Positions 1 to 8,288 are shown, numbered from the stretch's first letter. The stretch: 64,000 bases of DNA from Noviherbaspirillum malthae (GCF_015352985.1 NZ_JACYXF010000004.1:62001-126000); one strand, 5' to 3'. Notes: generated by a model not told the origin, from the sequence alone. Numbers and translations: made by a program.

Positions 1-399
1 AAGGCGTCGAAGATTCCCTACACCATTCTCCGCGCAACCCAGTTCTTCGAGTTCATGGAAGGCATCATCAACTCGGCCGACGACGGCGGAACGATTCGAC
101 TGTCGCCCGCCCTCATCCAGCCGATTTCGGCGGATGACGTATCGGCGGCTTTGGCCGACATCGCGGTCGGCACACCGGTGAACGGCACGCTCGAAGTGGG
201 CGGTCCCGAGCGCTTTCCGCTCGACGATATTGCACGTCGGTTTCTTGCCATGCGCAGCGACAAGAGGCAGGTCATTGCCGACGTGCATGCACGCTACTTC
301 GGCAGCGAACTGGATGACCGGTCTCTCGTCACAAGCGGCAGTGCGCGCATCAGTCCGACGCGCTTCCACGACTGGCTCGAGCGCATGGCTGCGCAATAA
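1..399 (+). CDS. NmrA/SDR-family NAD(P)-binding protein, C-terminal part
   Basis: The frame is open from base 1, so the start codon and the N-terminal Rossmann dinucleotide-binding half lie outside the window; 132 residues remain before the stop at 397-399. The visible part begins with the YTILRATQFFEF stretch and continues with an 'ISADDVSAALADIAVG' segment and a GGPER turn. This order is typical of the substrate-side half of atypical SDR/NmrA proteins, which sense or reduce with NAD(P)H. It lies 63 bp upstream of a carboxymuconolactone-decarboxylase family gene on the same strand and may share its transcript. Family assignment is fairly safe; substrate unknown. Confidence 0.75.
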   Translation, partial: KASKIPYTILRATQFFEFMEGIINSADDGGTIRLSPALIQPISADDVSAALADIAVGTPVNGTLEVGGPERFPLDDIARRFLAMRSDKRQVIADVHARYFGSELDDRSLVTSGSARISPTRFHDWLERMAAQ

Positions 400-462
400 G
401 CAGCCCCTCTTTCATCGGCCGGTTTGGCCGGCTAACAGAATTTTTCACACGGATGACTCATC

Positions 463-942
463 ATGACCCAACGCATCGATTACCAGAAGCAATCCCCCGA
501 GCTGTTCAAGAAATTCGTCGAGTTCAGCCTTGCCCTCCGGCAGTCTTCCATCGAGGCGTCCATACGTGACCTCGTGGATATCCGGGCATCCCAGATCAAT
601 GGCTGCGCCTTCTGCGTCGACATGCACGTCAAGGAAGCCACGATGCATGGAGAGCGCCCGCTCAGGCTGCATCACGTCGCCATCTGGCGCGAGTCCAATC
701 TGTTCAGTCCGCGTGAACGGGCGGCACTGGCATGGGCCGAAGTCCTGACCCGGATTCCGGCCGAGGGCGTGGCGGATGAAATCTATGAGCGCGTCCGCTC
801 TCAATTGTCCGAGAAAGAACTGTCCGACCTGACGTTCCAGATCATGTCGATCAATGCCTGGAATCGGGTGAACGTCGGTGTTCGTGTGGCGCCGGGCGCC
901 TATGACAAGGCATTCGGCATAGACAAGTCCGGGCTTGCCTGA
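463..942 (+). CDS. Carboxymuconolactone decarboxylase (AhpD-like) family protein
   Basis: A 159-residue all-helical protein. The AhpD-type redox motif CAFC is followed by VDMH (about residues 50-57), giving the CxxC...H arrangement of the peroxidase-related branch of the CMD family. These proteins act as alkylhydroperoxidase-like thiol reductants. The spacing FCVDMHVKEA and the downstream ERAALAWAE segment are family hallmarks. True carboxymuconolactone decarboxylase activity is unlikely because no protocatechuate beta-ketoadipate genes are nearby. The neighbours (SDR protein upstream, exported cupin downstream) suggest a small stress or detoxification cluster. An imperfect inverted repeat follows the stop codon. 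Confidence 0.85.
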   Translation: MTQRIDYQKQSPELFKKFVEFSLALRQSSIEASIRDLVDIRASQINGCAFCVDMHVKEATMHGERPLRLHHVAIWRESNLFSPRERAALAWAEVLTRIPAEGVADEIYERVRSQLSEKELSDLTFQIMSINAWNRVNVGVRVAPGAYDKAFGIDKSGLA

Positions 943-943
943 T

Positions 944-987
944 CAGGCGGCGATGCGACCGCACAAGGATTGCCGCCGCATCGCCTG
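944..987 (+). terminator. Imperfect inverted repeat, possible terminator
   Basis: The arm CAGGCGGCGATGCG (944-957) is matched by CGCATCGCCTG (977-987) with one bulged base and a loop of about 19 nt. It directly follows the CMD gene. There is no U-tract, so an intrinsic terminator is only a possibility. Confidence 0.3.
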
Positions 988-1046
988 CACTTCTCGGAAA
1001 CTTAACCCGCGACCTTACCGTGCGGTTCGACAGCAAGGAGCAGTCC

Positions 1047-1448
1047 ATGAACATTTTCAAACCCTTCGCCGTGCTGCTTTTAATGGCGGCCGGCTCCGCC
1101 GGAGCACAGCAGCTGACGCCCGATGTGAAAGTGACGCCGCTGATGGCCAAGGCGCTGGCCGACTATCCCGGCAAGGAAGTCACGGCAATCACGGTGGAGT
1201 ATGCGCCGGGCGGCGCAGATCCCGTGCATCGTCACAATGCGCACGGATTCATCTACGTGCTGGAAGGCTCGATTGTGATGGGTGTACGCGGCGGCGAATC
1301 CGTGACGCTGACGCCCGGCCAGACATTCTACGAAGGCCCCAACGATGTACATACCGTCGGGCGCAATGCAAGCCTTACCAAGCCCGCAAGGTTCGTGGTC
1401 TTCCTGCTGAAGAACCGTGACGAACCGATCCTGACGCCGGTGCAGTGA
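1047..1448 (+). CDS. Exported cupin-domain protein
   Basis: A 133-residue protein with a signal peptide (positively charged start, hydrophobic LLLMAAGSAGA, cleavage expected near AGAQ). It is followed by one cupin barrel. Cupin motif 1 is seen in the PVHRHNAHGFIYVLEGS stretch (metal-binding His residues) and motif 2 around GQTFYEGPNDVH. I chose the ATG at 1047 rather than an upstream GTG at 1020 because AAGGAG at 1035-1040 is correctly spaced and the protein then begins with a clean signal sequence. The protein probably works in the periplasm. Ligand or reaction is unknown; small single-domain cupins have many roles. Confidence 0.8.
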   Translation: MNIFKPFAVLLLMAAGSAGAQQLTPDVKVTPLMAKALADYPGKEVTAITVEYAPGGADPVHRHNAHGFIYVLEGSIVMGVRGGESVTLTPGQTFYEGPNDVHTVGRNASLTKPARFVVFLLKNRDEPILTPVQ

Positions 1449-1505
1449 TGCAAGCGGTACAAGGCCAACGGCAGGCCGATATGTGAGATGGCACCGGTGT
1501 CTGCA

Positions 1506-2675
1506 TCACCCGAATGCGCAATCGGCCGCGGGACCGGGATATTCCATCTCCAGCATGACCCATTCGCGCTGTGCGGCGCCAAAGCGCTGGCCGATCTCGC
1601 ACAAGCCACGGTCGAGCTGCTGCAGGGGCTTGAGTTCCGTTGCCATCGGCACGTGAGGAGCAGCCTCGGCGGCAGGATGCGCCGCAAGGACCAATCCGCT
1701 GCGCAGCCTCACCGGGCCGGAAGCCGAGACGGCATCCACGGTGACGCGCCCGGTACGCGCCCAGGCGTCTGCGGCCAGCGCAAGGGCGATGTCATCCATG
1801 CCGTCCCGCACATCCATGCTCCACCGTTCATGACGCCAGAACGCCGCCTTGTTCACCATATAGGTCCATGCCCGGCCGGCATCGAGACCGAACCGAGAAC
1901 TGTCGTGCGCCGGGTTCCAGGAAGACACGCCCAGCTCAGCCGCGAGGGTTTTCGCCTTTTCCCTGCCGCCGATCGCTTCAACGAGTGCAAGCATGGCCGG
2001 TATGGATGCCGTAATGCCGGTGGTGGTGGCAACGCCGCGGTCGACCACGTAGCGCTGGTGCGGCACGTAAGTCGCGCCGGGATGGCGCTCCGCCAACGTA
2101 CTGCGGTAATACCAGTGGCTCGCGAAGCGATGCCCGTCGAGCAGGCCCGCCTGCCCCAGCACCAGGCCGCCGGCGCAGACACCGATGATTCGCGCCCCCT
2201 TGCCGACCTGCTGCCGGAGCCATCCTGTGATGCGGGGATCGTTATCGTCGTGCATTGCCGGAACGATGACATAGTCGGCGCCTGATGGATGCTTGCGGTC
2301 AAAGCCGGCAATATCCTGGACGTTTTCGACCTGCAGCGCCGGATACAGTGCAACGCGGCCTTGGCGCGGCGCTACGGCTTGTACATCGGCAATATCAGAG
2401 CGGGCTAGCAGACCATGCGTCAGCAGGAAATCGGTGGTCTCTGTACCCTCGTTGAGCGCGAGCACCGCAATGACCGGCCTGCCGGGGCGATGCGGCTTCA
2501 ATGCTTCGATGAAAGCCTGCGCCTGCCGCTCGCTGGTTACCGGATCGGCAGGTGCCAGCGGCGGCGGCACGCCAGCCTTGCAGGCCGTCAACGCAAGTGC
2601 AGCAATCATTGCCGCAATCAATGCACGACATGCGTTGGCGGCGCCGATCCATTCTGATTTATAGTAGGTTCTCAT
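1506..2675 (-). CDS. DJ-1/PfpI-family lipoprotein
   Basis: A 389-residue protein with a lipoprotein signal (hydrophobic segment ending LTAC, lipid-modified Cys near residue 32). A DJ-1/PfpI domain follows, with the nucleophile-elbow sequence IIGVCAGGLVLGQAGLLDG and later the 'TTTGITASIPAMLALVEAIGG' type segment. This arrangement resembles the ligand-sensing domain of GlxA regulators but without a helix-turn-helix. The C-terminal 120 residues are not recognised. A strong AGGAG lies 8 nt before the ATG. It is divergent from a GlxA-type AraC regulator with only 48 bp between starts, so the two probably share a promoter and a ligand. Function unknown. Confidence 0.75.
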   Translation of the reverse strand: MRTYYKSEWIGAANACRALIAAMIAALALTACKAGVPPPLAPADPVTSERQAQAFIEALKPHRPGRPVIAVLALNEGTETTDFLLTHGLLARSDIADVQAVAPRQGRVALYPALQVENVQDIAGFDRKHPSGADYVIVPAMHDDNDPRITGWLRQQVGKGARIIGVCAGGLVLGQAGLLDGHRFASHWYYRSTLAERHPGATYVPHQRYVVDRGVATTTGITASIPAMLALVEAIGGREKAKTLAAELGVSSWNPAHDSSRFGLDAGRAWTYMVNKAAFWRHERWSMDVRDGMDDIALALAADAWARTGRVTVDAVSASGPVRLRSGLVLAAHPAAEAAPHVPMATELKPLQQLDRGLCEIGQRFGAAQREWVMLEMEYPGPAADCAFG

Positions 2676-2723
2676 GGCTTGCGCTCCTTTCCGTCTTCTG
2701 TCGAATGAGTTACCAGTCTACAA

Positions 2724-3755
2724 ATGCCCATCCTGCCGAACAATGACGAAGAAGCCGCGGTTTCTGCCAAGGATATTGTGATCGTTGCATTCGACGGCGC
2801 GGAGGCGATCGACATTGCCGGTCCTGCCAGCGTCTTCAGCAAGGCCGAGCAGCTGCATCCCGGCACCTATCGCCTGCACATTGCCTCGCCGGCGGGCGGG
2901 AGCGTGAAAACGAATGCAGGTCTGAGCATCGCCGGCACCTGCATGCTGCAGCTTCTGCCGGCCGTGGTCGACACCCTCATTGTGGTCGGCGGCGATGAAG
3001 CGCCGCTGCGCGCAGCCATCATCGAACAAGGCGTGGGAAGCTGGCTCTCGGAGGCCGCGCCGCGTACGCGACGGGTCGCCAGTGTATGCACCGGTGCGTT
3101 CGCCCTGGCCGCAGCCGGCCTGCTTGACGGCCGCGATGCCACGACGCACTGGCGCGCGCTGGATTTGCTCCAGAAGCTTCGGCCCCAGGTAAATGTGCAG
3201 CGCGAGCGGATCTATGTGCACGACGGCTCGGTGTGGACGTCGGCAGGCGTGACGACGAGCATCGAGCTTGCGCTGGCGCTGGTCGAGGATGATCTTGGCC
3301 ATGCGGTTGCAATGGATATCGCGCGCACGCTCGCGCTGCCGATGCTGCGCGGGGCGGAGCAGCCGCAGCTGAGCCAGGCGCTGCAGGCGCAGCAAGCGGC
3401 CGGCCACCGGCTGCGCGAACTGATTGCATGGATGGGAACGCATCTGCAGGAAGATCTGAGCGTCGACGCCCTGGCAGAGCGCGTGCAGATGAGCCCGAGG
3501 CATTTCGCGCGCGCCTTCGCGTCCGAGGCCGGCTGCACCCCGGCCCGCTTCGTCGAGCGCAGCCGTGTAGATGCGGCGGCACAACTGCTGCGGCGCACCC
3601 GCTGGACTCAGGACAGGATCGCAAGCCGCAGCGGTTTCCGGTCGGTCGATGCGATGCAGCGTGCCTTCGTACGGCAGCATGGCGTTACGCCGCAGGCTTA
3701 TCGCGGGCGCCGGCCGGATGCCGACTCAGGAATACGGCCGACCGGAGCGGTCTAG
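2724..3755 (+). CDS. GlxA-family AraC-type transcriptional regulator
   Basis: A 343-residue regulator. The N-terminal DJ-1/PfpI-like sensing domain (about residues 10-190) contains ASVCTGAFALAAAGLLDG, the degenerate nucleophile elbow seen in GlxA proteins. The C-terminal AraC DNA-binding domain (about 225-330) has two helix-turn-helix units: LSVDALAERVQMSPRHFARAF, and then RIASRSGFRSVDAMQRAF. It is divergent from the DJ-1 lipoprotein gene, a likely target. No good Shine-Dalgarno precedes the ATG at 2724, so the start is uncertain by a few codons. The stop codon TAG is also the first three bases of palindromic element A. Confidence 0.88.
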   Translation: MPILPNNDEEAAVSAKDIVIVAFDGAEAIDIAGPASVFSKAEQLHPGTYRLHIASPAGGSVKTNAGLSIAGTCMLQLLPAVVDTLIVVGGDEAPLRAAIIEQGVGSWLSEAAPRTRRVASVCTGAFALAAAGLLDGRDATTHWRALDLLQKLRPQVNVQRERIYVHDGSVWTSAGVTTSIELALALVEDDLGHAVAMDIARTLALPMLRGAEQPQLSQALQAQQAAGHRLRELIAWMGTHLQEDLSVDALAERVQMSPRHFARAFASEAGCTPARFVERSRVDAAAQLLRRTRWTQDRIASRSGFRSVDAMQRAFVRQHGVTPQAYRGRRPDADSGIRPTGAV

Positions 3756-3914
3756 AGCGCTTTCAGGTTGACTGTACTGTCAATGCCGGTCGATTTGCCA
3801 GCGGCACCGCGTTGTGTCTCCTTGCCATGGCCCCGCCATGTCGCGTCACCACGCCTTGTTCCGCAGGCAAATCACTTCGGCCTTGCCGAGTCCAGTCAAC
3901 CCGAAAGCGCTCTA
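3753..3914. repeat. Nested palindromic element, copy A
   Basis: A 162-bp element with terminal inverted repeats of 21 bp (20 of 21 match), starting TAGAGCGCTTTC and ending GAAAGCGCTCTA. Inside is a second inverted pair, GATTTGCCAGCGG against CCGCAGGCAAATC (one mismatch). At the centre is the hairpin CATGGC-CCC-GCCATG. Copy B at 31229-31391 is about 90% identical, and the 17.7-18.0 kb element shares the core. It begins on the stop codon of the GlxA-type gene and may act as its transcription end. It could be a non-autonomous mobile element or a structured RNA. No protein-coding gene is seen in it. Confidence 0.85.
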
Positions 3915-3957
3915 GCGATATTGGCCGGACGCTGCTCCATTCGCCATGGCGCTGCGC

Positions 3958-4155
3958 TTACTCCGCCGCCCTGGCGATCTCCATCGCCTGCTTCAGGATG
4001 GACAAATCGCCGACATGATTCGACAGCAGCAGAATCAGTCTGGCATTCACCGCCTGGCTCTGCTCGTCGTTCAACCCCTGGTGCATGTCTATCAGTGCCT
4101 GGTAAAAATCATCGGCAAGCGGCAGATTCGGTTCGGTGATCAGTTGCATCGTCAT
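3958..4155 (-). CDS. DUF2783 small protein
   Basis: About 65 residues, acidic and helical, including LADDFYQALIDMHQGLNDEQS and a conserved NARLILLLSNHVGD stretch. This matches the DUF2783 family, which is usually found directly after FAD-dependent aromatic-type monooxygenases, as here (11 bp after the monooxygenase stop). Two ATG codons (4155 and 4149) both have purine-rich ribosome-binding sequences. A TTG at 4170 would overlap the upstream stop codon. The molecular role is unknown; by context it may support or bind the monooxygenase. Confidence 0.78.
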   Translation of the reverse strand: MTMQLITEPNLPLADDFYQALIDMHQGLNDEQSQAVNARLILLLSNHVGDLSILKQAMEIARAAE

Positions 4156-4166
4156 TTCCTCTTTCC

Positions 4167-5828
4167 TCAAACATTGCAGGTCGCGCTCAGCACTGCGGTA
4201 CGCGCCGCGCCGGCATGCAGGCTTCTCCAGCGTGCGCAGACATGCTGGTCAGGACGCAGCAGGTAGAAGGTGCCCGGCGCTGCGTCGAAGCGTTGGGCCA
4301 ACAAGCCCTGCACGTCGCGAATCACGGCAAGGCCTTCGATCGACGGCAACGGTGCATCGGCAGGCACCACCACGATGGAATGCACCGGGATGCGCATCTG
4401 CGCCAGCGTCTGCAGATCATCCACTGCTTTCGCCGGCAATGGTCCGTCGCCGGCAAAGTACAGGCCATTGAACCGGTTGCCCAGCAGCGCCAGCAGCCAT
4501 TCGTCGCGCCCCTGCACGGAGACCGGCGCATCGGCGCATGGCGCGCCGGGCAGCATCGCGCCATTGAATGCATCGGTGTCCGCGGTATTGAGACGCGTGC
4601 CGCGATACGTCGTGGGCACGGAAAGCCTGCCGCTGTTGACGATCCTGCGGGCAAATGCATGTTCCCTGGATAATGACAATACCGCGTCGCGGAACACGCG
4701 GCTGATCTTGCTCTTGGGCGTGATGAAGTCGGTGGCTCGCGTGGAATTCAGGATGTTTTCATCGGCGGCTTCCTCCCGTTCGTCGCCATAGGTATCGAGC
4801 AAGGCATCCGGCGCCTTGCCGTCGAGGACGAGCTTGAGTTTCCAGATCAGGTTGTCCGCATCCTGCACGCCGCTGTTGGCGCCGCGCGCGCCGAACGGCG
4901 ATACGCCATGTGCTGCGTCGCCGGCGAACAGTACGCGCCCATGGCGGAACTTGTCCATGCGCAGGCAGGAAAAGGTATAGATGCTCACCCATTCCAGATC
5001 GAACTCCACTTCCTTGCCGAGCAGCGCCTGCACGCGGCGAATGACACGTTCCGGCTCTTTTTCCGCCACGGGATCGGCCTCCCAGCCGAGCTGGAAATCG
5101 ATGCGCCAGACGTTGTCGGGCTGCTTGTGCAGCAGCACCGACTGGTTGGGATGGAACGGAGGATCGAACCAGAACCAGCGTTCCGCCGGAAAATCCGCCT
5201 TCACCTTGATGTCGGCGATCAGGAAGCGGTCCTTGAACACGCGTCCCTTGCTTTCCAGTCCCATCAGATTGCGGACCGCGCTGCGGCTGCCGTCTGCCGC
5301 GATCACATAGGCGGCGCGCAGGGTGTACTGTCCGTCCGGCGTTTCGACTTGCAGTTCGGTGCAGTCCTCATGCCGCGTCAATCCGACGACCCGGCTTTTC
5401 CAGCGAAGATCAAGTCCTGCTTCCCGCTGCGCCTGCTCGTAGAGAAAGCCTTCGACATAATATTGCTGGAGATTGACGAAAGCGGGACGGCGATGCCCGG
5501 CTTCCGGCAGCAGGTTGAAGCTGTAGACAGGCTTGTCCTGGAAAAAGACCTTGCCGAGATTCCAGCTGATGCCTTTTTCGACCACGCGCTCGCCGCAGCC
5601 GAGACGATCGAAGATTTCCAGCGTGCGCTTGGCGAAGCAGATGGCGCGCGAGCCCACCGACAATTTGCTGTCGTCATCGAGCAGGATAGTCGGCACGCCT
5701 TGCCGTGCCAGATCGACGGCCGCCGACAGGCCGACCGGCCCCGCGCCGACGACGATGACTGGGTGAATCCTGTCGGATGCCGAAGGAGGACGATATTCCA
5801 GTTCGAGTTTCTGATAATCCTGTTCCAT
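4167..5828 (-). CDS. FAD-dependent aromatic-type monooxygenase
   Basis: A 553-residue class A flavoprotein hydroxylase. The GAGPVG dinucleotide fold is at residues 28-33, followed by the ribose-binding acidic stretch LLDDDS. The DG motif is in VIAADGSRSAVRNLMG. The GD motif, GRVLFAGDAAHGVSPFGARG, binds the FAD phosphates. A thioredoxin-like C-terminal domain follows, as in phenol, 3-(3-hydroxyphenyl)propionate and resorcinol hydroxylases. The start MEQDYQ is supported by the family length. It would hydroxylate a phenolic or heteroaromatic acid using NAD(P)H and O2. It sits in an operon with a Bug receptor upstream and DUF2783 downstream. The substrate cannot be read from sequence. Confidence 0.88.
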   Translation of the reverse strand: MEQDYQKLELEYRPPSASDRIHPVIVVGAGPVGLSAAVDLARQGVPTILLDDDSKLSVGSRAICFAKRTLEIFDRLGCGERVVEKGISWNLGKVFFQDKPVYSFNLLPEAGHRRPAFVNLQQYYVEGFLYEQAQREAGLDLRWKSRVVGLTRHEDCTELQVETPDGQYTLRAAYVIAADGSRSAVRNLMGLESKGRVFKDRFLIADIKVKADFPAERWFWFDPPFHPNQSVLLHKQPDNVWRIDFQLGWEADPVAEKEPERVIRRVQALLGKEVEFDLEWVSIYTFSCLRMDKFRHGRVLFAGDAAHGVSPFGARGANSGVQDADNLIWKLKLVLDGKAPDALLDTYGDEREEAADENILNSTRATDFITPKSKISRVFRDAVLSLSREHAFARRIVNSGRLSVPTTYRGTRLNTADTDAFNGAMLPGAPCADAPVSVQGRDEWLLALLGNRFNGLYFAGDGPLPAKAVDDLQTLAQMRIPVHSIVVVPADAPLPSIEGLAVIRDVQGLLAQRFDAAPGTFYLLRPDQHVCARWRSLHAGAARTAVLSATCNV

Positions 5829-5866
5829 GGTGGTACGCCTTCTTGAGCTGTTGAATGTCGCGTCAA

Positions 5867-6844
5867 TCAATCGAGCTTGATGCCGCTGGCCCGGATCAGC
5901 TTGCCCCAGCGCTCGCGCTCGCTGCGTGCATATGTCGCCATCTGCTCGGGCGTGCCGGGCATGGCTTCCAGCGACAGGCTCTGGAAGCGTTCCTTCACGG
6001 CACCGGAAGTCAATGCGGCCTGCAGGGCCTTCGCCAATTCCGCGACGGCGGGCGCCGGCGTGTCGGCCGGCACCACCAGCCCCTGCCATGCATAGGCTTC
6101 GAAGTCGGTCACGCCCTGCTCCGCCAGCGTCGGCACATCGGGAAAGGCGGGAAGGCGCTTGGGACTGGCCACGCCGATGGCGCGCAGTTTTCCGTTTGCA
6201 ATGTATTGCTGGACGCTGGCGCTGTCCATCAGGCCGAACGGGATCTGGCCGCCGATCAGGTCCTGCACCGCGGGCGCCGCGCCGCGGTAGGAGATGTGCT
6301 GCATTTTCAGTCCGGTGCGTTCGCGCAGCAGCTCCCCTGCCAGATGATGCGGGCTGCCGATGCCGGCCGACGCATAGCTGGCGCCTTCGGGATTGGACTT
6401 GACCCAAGCGGCAAATTCCTTGAAGTTCTTCGCCTGCACGTTGGGGCCGACCACCAGAAACAAGGGGAAACGGGCCAGCAGTCCGACCGGCTTGAAATCC
6501 TTTTCGGGATCGTAGGGGAGCTTGCTGAACAGCGCGGGGTTGGCCGCCAGCGTGGCGAAGTCTGCCGTCAGCATCACGTTGCCGGTGTCCTTCGACTTGG
6601 CGACATAGCCGGCAGCGAGATTCGTCGCGGCGCCCGGCTTGTTGTTGATGACGATGGAGCGGCCGAGCGATTGTGACATCTGGGCAGCGACCGTGCGAGC
6701 GACCACATCCGATCCGCCGCCGGCGGCGTATCCGACGACCCATTCGATCGGCTTGCTGTCGGCCAGCGTGATCATGGGCAGCAGGGCGAAGGCCGAGCAT
6801 GCCGCCTTGAGCAAGCTGCGGCGCAGGAAAAATGCCTGTTTCAT
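5867..6844 (-). CDS. Bug/TctC-family periplasmic substrate-binding receptor
   Basis: A 325-residue tripartite-tricarboxylate-type receptor. It has a Tat-like signal (FFLRRSLLKAACS), then the family pattern IEWVVGYAAGGGSDVVAR, a VINNKPGA turn and the late SYRGAAPAVQDLIGGQI segment that forms part of the ligand-binding cleft. The start at 6844 has AAGGAG 7 nt upstream. These receptors bind carboxylates and aromatic acids; no TctA/TctB membrane partner is in the window. The gene is 38 bp upstream of the FAD monooxygenase, so it probably captures that pathway's substrate. A composite repeat lies about 100 bp upstream. Confidence 0.9.
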   Translation of the reverse strand: MKQAFFLRRSLLKAACSAFALLPMITLADSKPIEWVVGYAAGGGSDVVARTVAAQMSQSLGRSIVINNKPGAATNLAAGYVAKSKDTGNVMLTADFATLAANPALFSKLPYDPEKDFKPVGLLARFPLFLVVGPNVQAKNFKEFAAWVKSNPEGASYASAGIGSPHHLAGELLRERTGLKMQHISYRGAAPAVQDLIGGQIPFGLMDSASVQQYIANGKLRAIGVASPKRLPAFPDVPTLAEQGVTDFEAYAWQGLVVPADTPAPAVAELAKALQAALTSGAVKERFQSLSLEAMPGTPEQMATYARSERERWGKLIRASGIKLD

Positions 6845-6943
6845 CTTTATCTCCTTTGCTTGAATTGGGGTTGGTTTGTTTATTGCATACGCATTGATTG
6901 AATGTTGTTTGCGGCGTTCTTTAAATCGCTGCACTCACGATTC

Positions 6944-7165
6944 GCTTGACGCAACGCATGCGTTGCGCCTGCAGAGTCGGAGCCGCTTGCAAGCGGCGAG
7001 GTGGACGTAGCAGGGGTTTCGCAACGCACTGCGTTGCGCCTGCAAAGTCGGAGCCGCTTGCAAGCGGCGAGGTGGAGGGTTGGGAGGGAGATGGGTTTCA
7101 AACGCACGTAGCTAAACCCATCCCCCTCCCAACCTCCCCCTTGAAAGGGGAGGAGTGTTCTTTAT
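6944..7165. repeat. Composite repeat with 71-bp-period tandem duplication, copy 1
   Basis: A 46-bp unit starting GCGTTGCGCCTGCAGAGTCG occurs at 6960-7005 and again at 7031-7076 with one base change. Each unit carries the palindrome CCGCTTGCAAGCGG. Downstream are CT/GA-rich complementary tracts: GGGTTGGGAGGGAGATGGGTTT is answered by AAACCCATCCCCCTCCCAACC, and CCTCCCCCTT by AAGGGGAGG. Blocks of the same sequence recur at 42170-42385, again about 100 bp upstream of a Bug receptor gene. No gene is seen in this 377-bp gap. Confidence 0.8.
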
Positions 7166-7221
7166 GTGTGCGGGCTGCTCCGAATCTGCAGCCGCAATAT
7201 GAAGACCCTCACCAAACCCGC

Positions 7222-8181
7222 TCAATCCTGCAGCGCGTGCCACATCTCCTTGTCCCTCTCCGCAGTCCAGATCCGCGGATGCTTGATTCCGCTGGCCTCA
7301 TCCACCGCCCGCGTCACGTCAAACGGCAAGCAGTGCTCATAGATGAACACATGCCCGAACTTCGGATCCATCCTGCTGCGCGCATGCGCCATCGCCGCCT
7401 TCAGGTCCTTGCCCTCGGCCACCGCTTCCTTCGCGCAGGCCAGCAGCGTGGTCACAAAGTCCTTCGTATAGTCGATGCCCTTGTTGACCTCTTCCAGATT
7501 CATCAGCGCCGGTCCGCGCCCCGGCACCAGCTTCTCGGCACCCATCGCACGCAAGGCTTCCAGCGTCTGCGGCCATTCCTCCAGTTGCGCGTCGCCGGTA
7601 TAAGCGGCTGCCTCGTACTCGACCAGGTCGCCCGAGAAGCAGATCTTCTGCGACGGGATCCAGGCAATGGTGTCGCCCTTGGTGTGCCCCATGCCGATGT
7701 GCATGAGCCTGACTTCCAGCTTGCCCATGAAGATCGTCATTTCCTTCTCGAACACCATGGTCGGCCAGGACAGGCCGGGCACCGACTCCACGCCGGCGAA
7801 CAGGCGGGGGAAGCGCTCGATCTCGGACTTCATGTCGTGCTCGCCGCGCTCGACGATCAGTTCATGGGTGCCGCGCGAGGCGATGATCTGCTCGGCGCCT
7901 TCCTTGAAGTAAGCCGAGGCGCCGAGCACGCGCACTGCATGGTAGTGCGACAGCACCACGTACTTGATGGGCAGGTCGGTGACTTCGCGAATGTGCTTGA
8001 TGAGCGACTGCGCCATGATGGGCGTGGCGGTGGTGTCAATGACCATGACGCTGTCGTCGCCGATGATGACGCCGGAGTTGGGATCGCCCTCGGCGGTGTA
8101 GGCATAGGCGTTGTCGGACAGCTTGACGAAGCTGGTCTTCTTTTCTGCAACATCGGCCTGTGAAGCGAATTTCCTGGTCAT
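7222..8181 (-). CDS. Metallo-beta-lactamase-fold hydrolase with atypical metal motif
   Basis: A 319-residue MBL-fold protein. The expected HxHxDH zinc motif appears as SHYHAVRV (H79, H81), so the usual Asp-His pair is replaced by Val-Arg. Later family positions are kept: MGHTKGDTIAW (His ligand region), CFSGDLVEYEA (bridging Asp) and a C-terminal EHCLPFDV. The start at 8181 has GAGGA 7 nt upstream; longer in-frame extensions lack this. It is the first gene of the MBL-Bug-monooxygenase-DUF2783 series, so it may hydrolyse an ester or lactone in that pathway. The altered motif could mean a mononuclear or different metal site. Confidence 0.82.
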   Translation of the reverse strand: MTRKFASQADVAEKKTSFVKLSDNAYAYTAEGDPNSGVIIGDDSVMVIDTTATPIMAQSLIKHIREVTDLPIKYVVLSHYHAVRVLGASAYFKEGAEQIIASRGTHELIVERGEHDMKSEIERFPRLFAGVESVPGLSWPTMVFEKEMTIFMGKLEVRLMHIGMGHTKGDTIAWIPSQKICFSGDLVEYEAAAYTGDAQLEEWPQTLEALRAMGAEKLVPGRGPALMNLEEVNKGIDYTKDFVTTLLACAKEAVAEGKDLKAAMAHARSRMDPKFGHVFIYEHCLPFDVTRAVDEASGIKHPRIWTAERDKEMWHALQD

Positions 8182-8288
8182 AAGCTCATCCTCGAAAGTT
8201 GGTTTGCAGCAATGAATTTGCGTACCGAAAGCGAAAAGCATGGCTGCAACTGGATGAGATGCATTTTCTACCTTTACAAACGCATTTG

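Noticed and set aside
4167-6800. Apparent 877-residue protein joining the Bug region to the FAD monooxygenase
   Set aside because: The upstream 320 codons are out-of-frame Bug receptor sequence. The monooxygenase starts at 5828, where the family N-terminus begins.
7857-8153. Alternative small protein within the MBL gene
   Set aside because: Frame-shifted shadow of the MBL-fold coding sequence with low-complexity Ser/Arg/Pro content.
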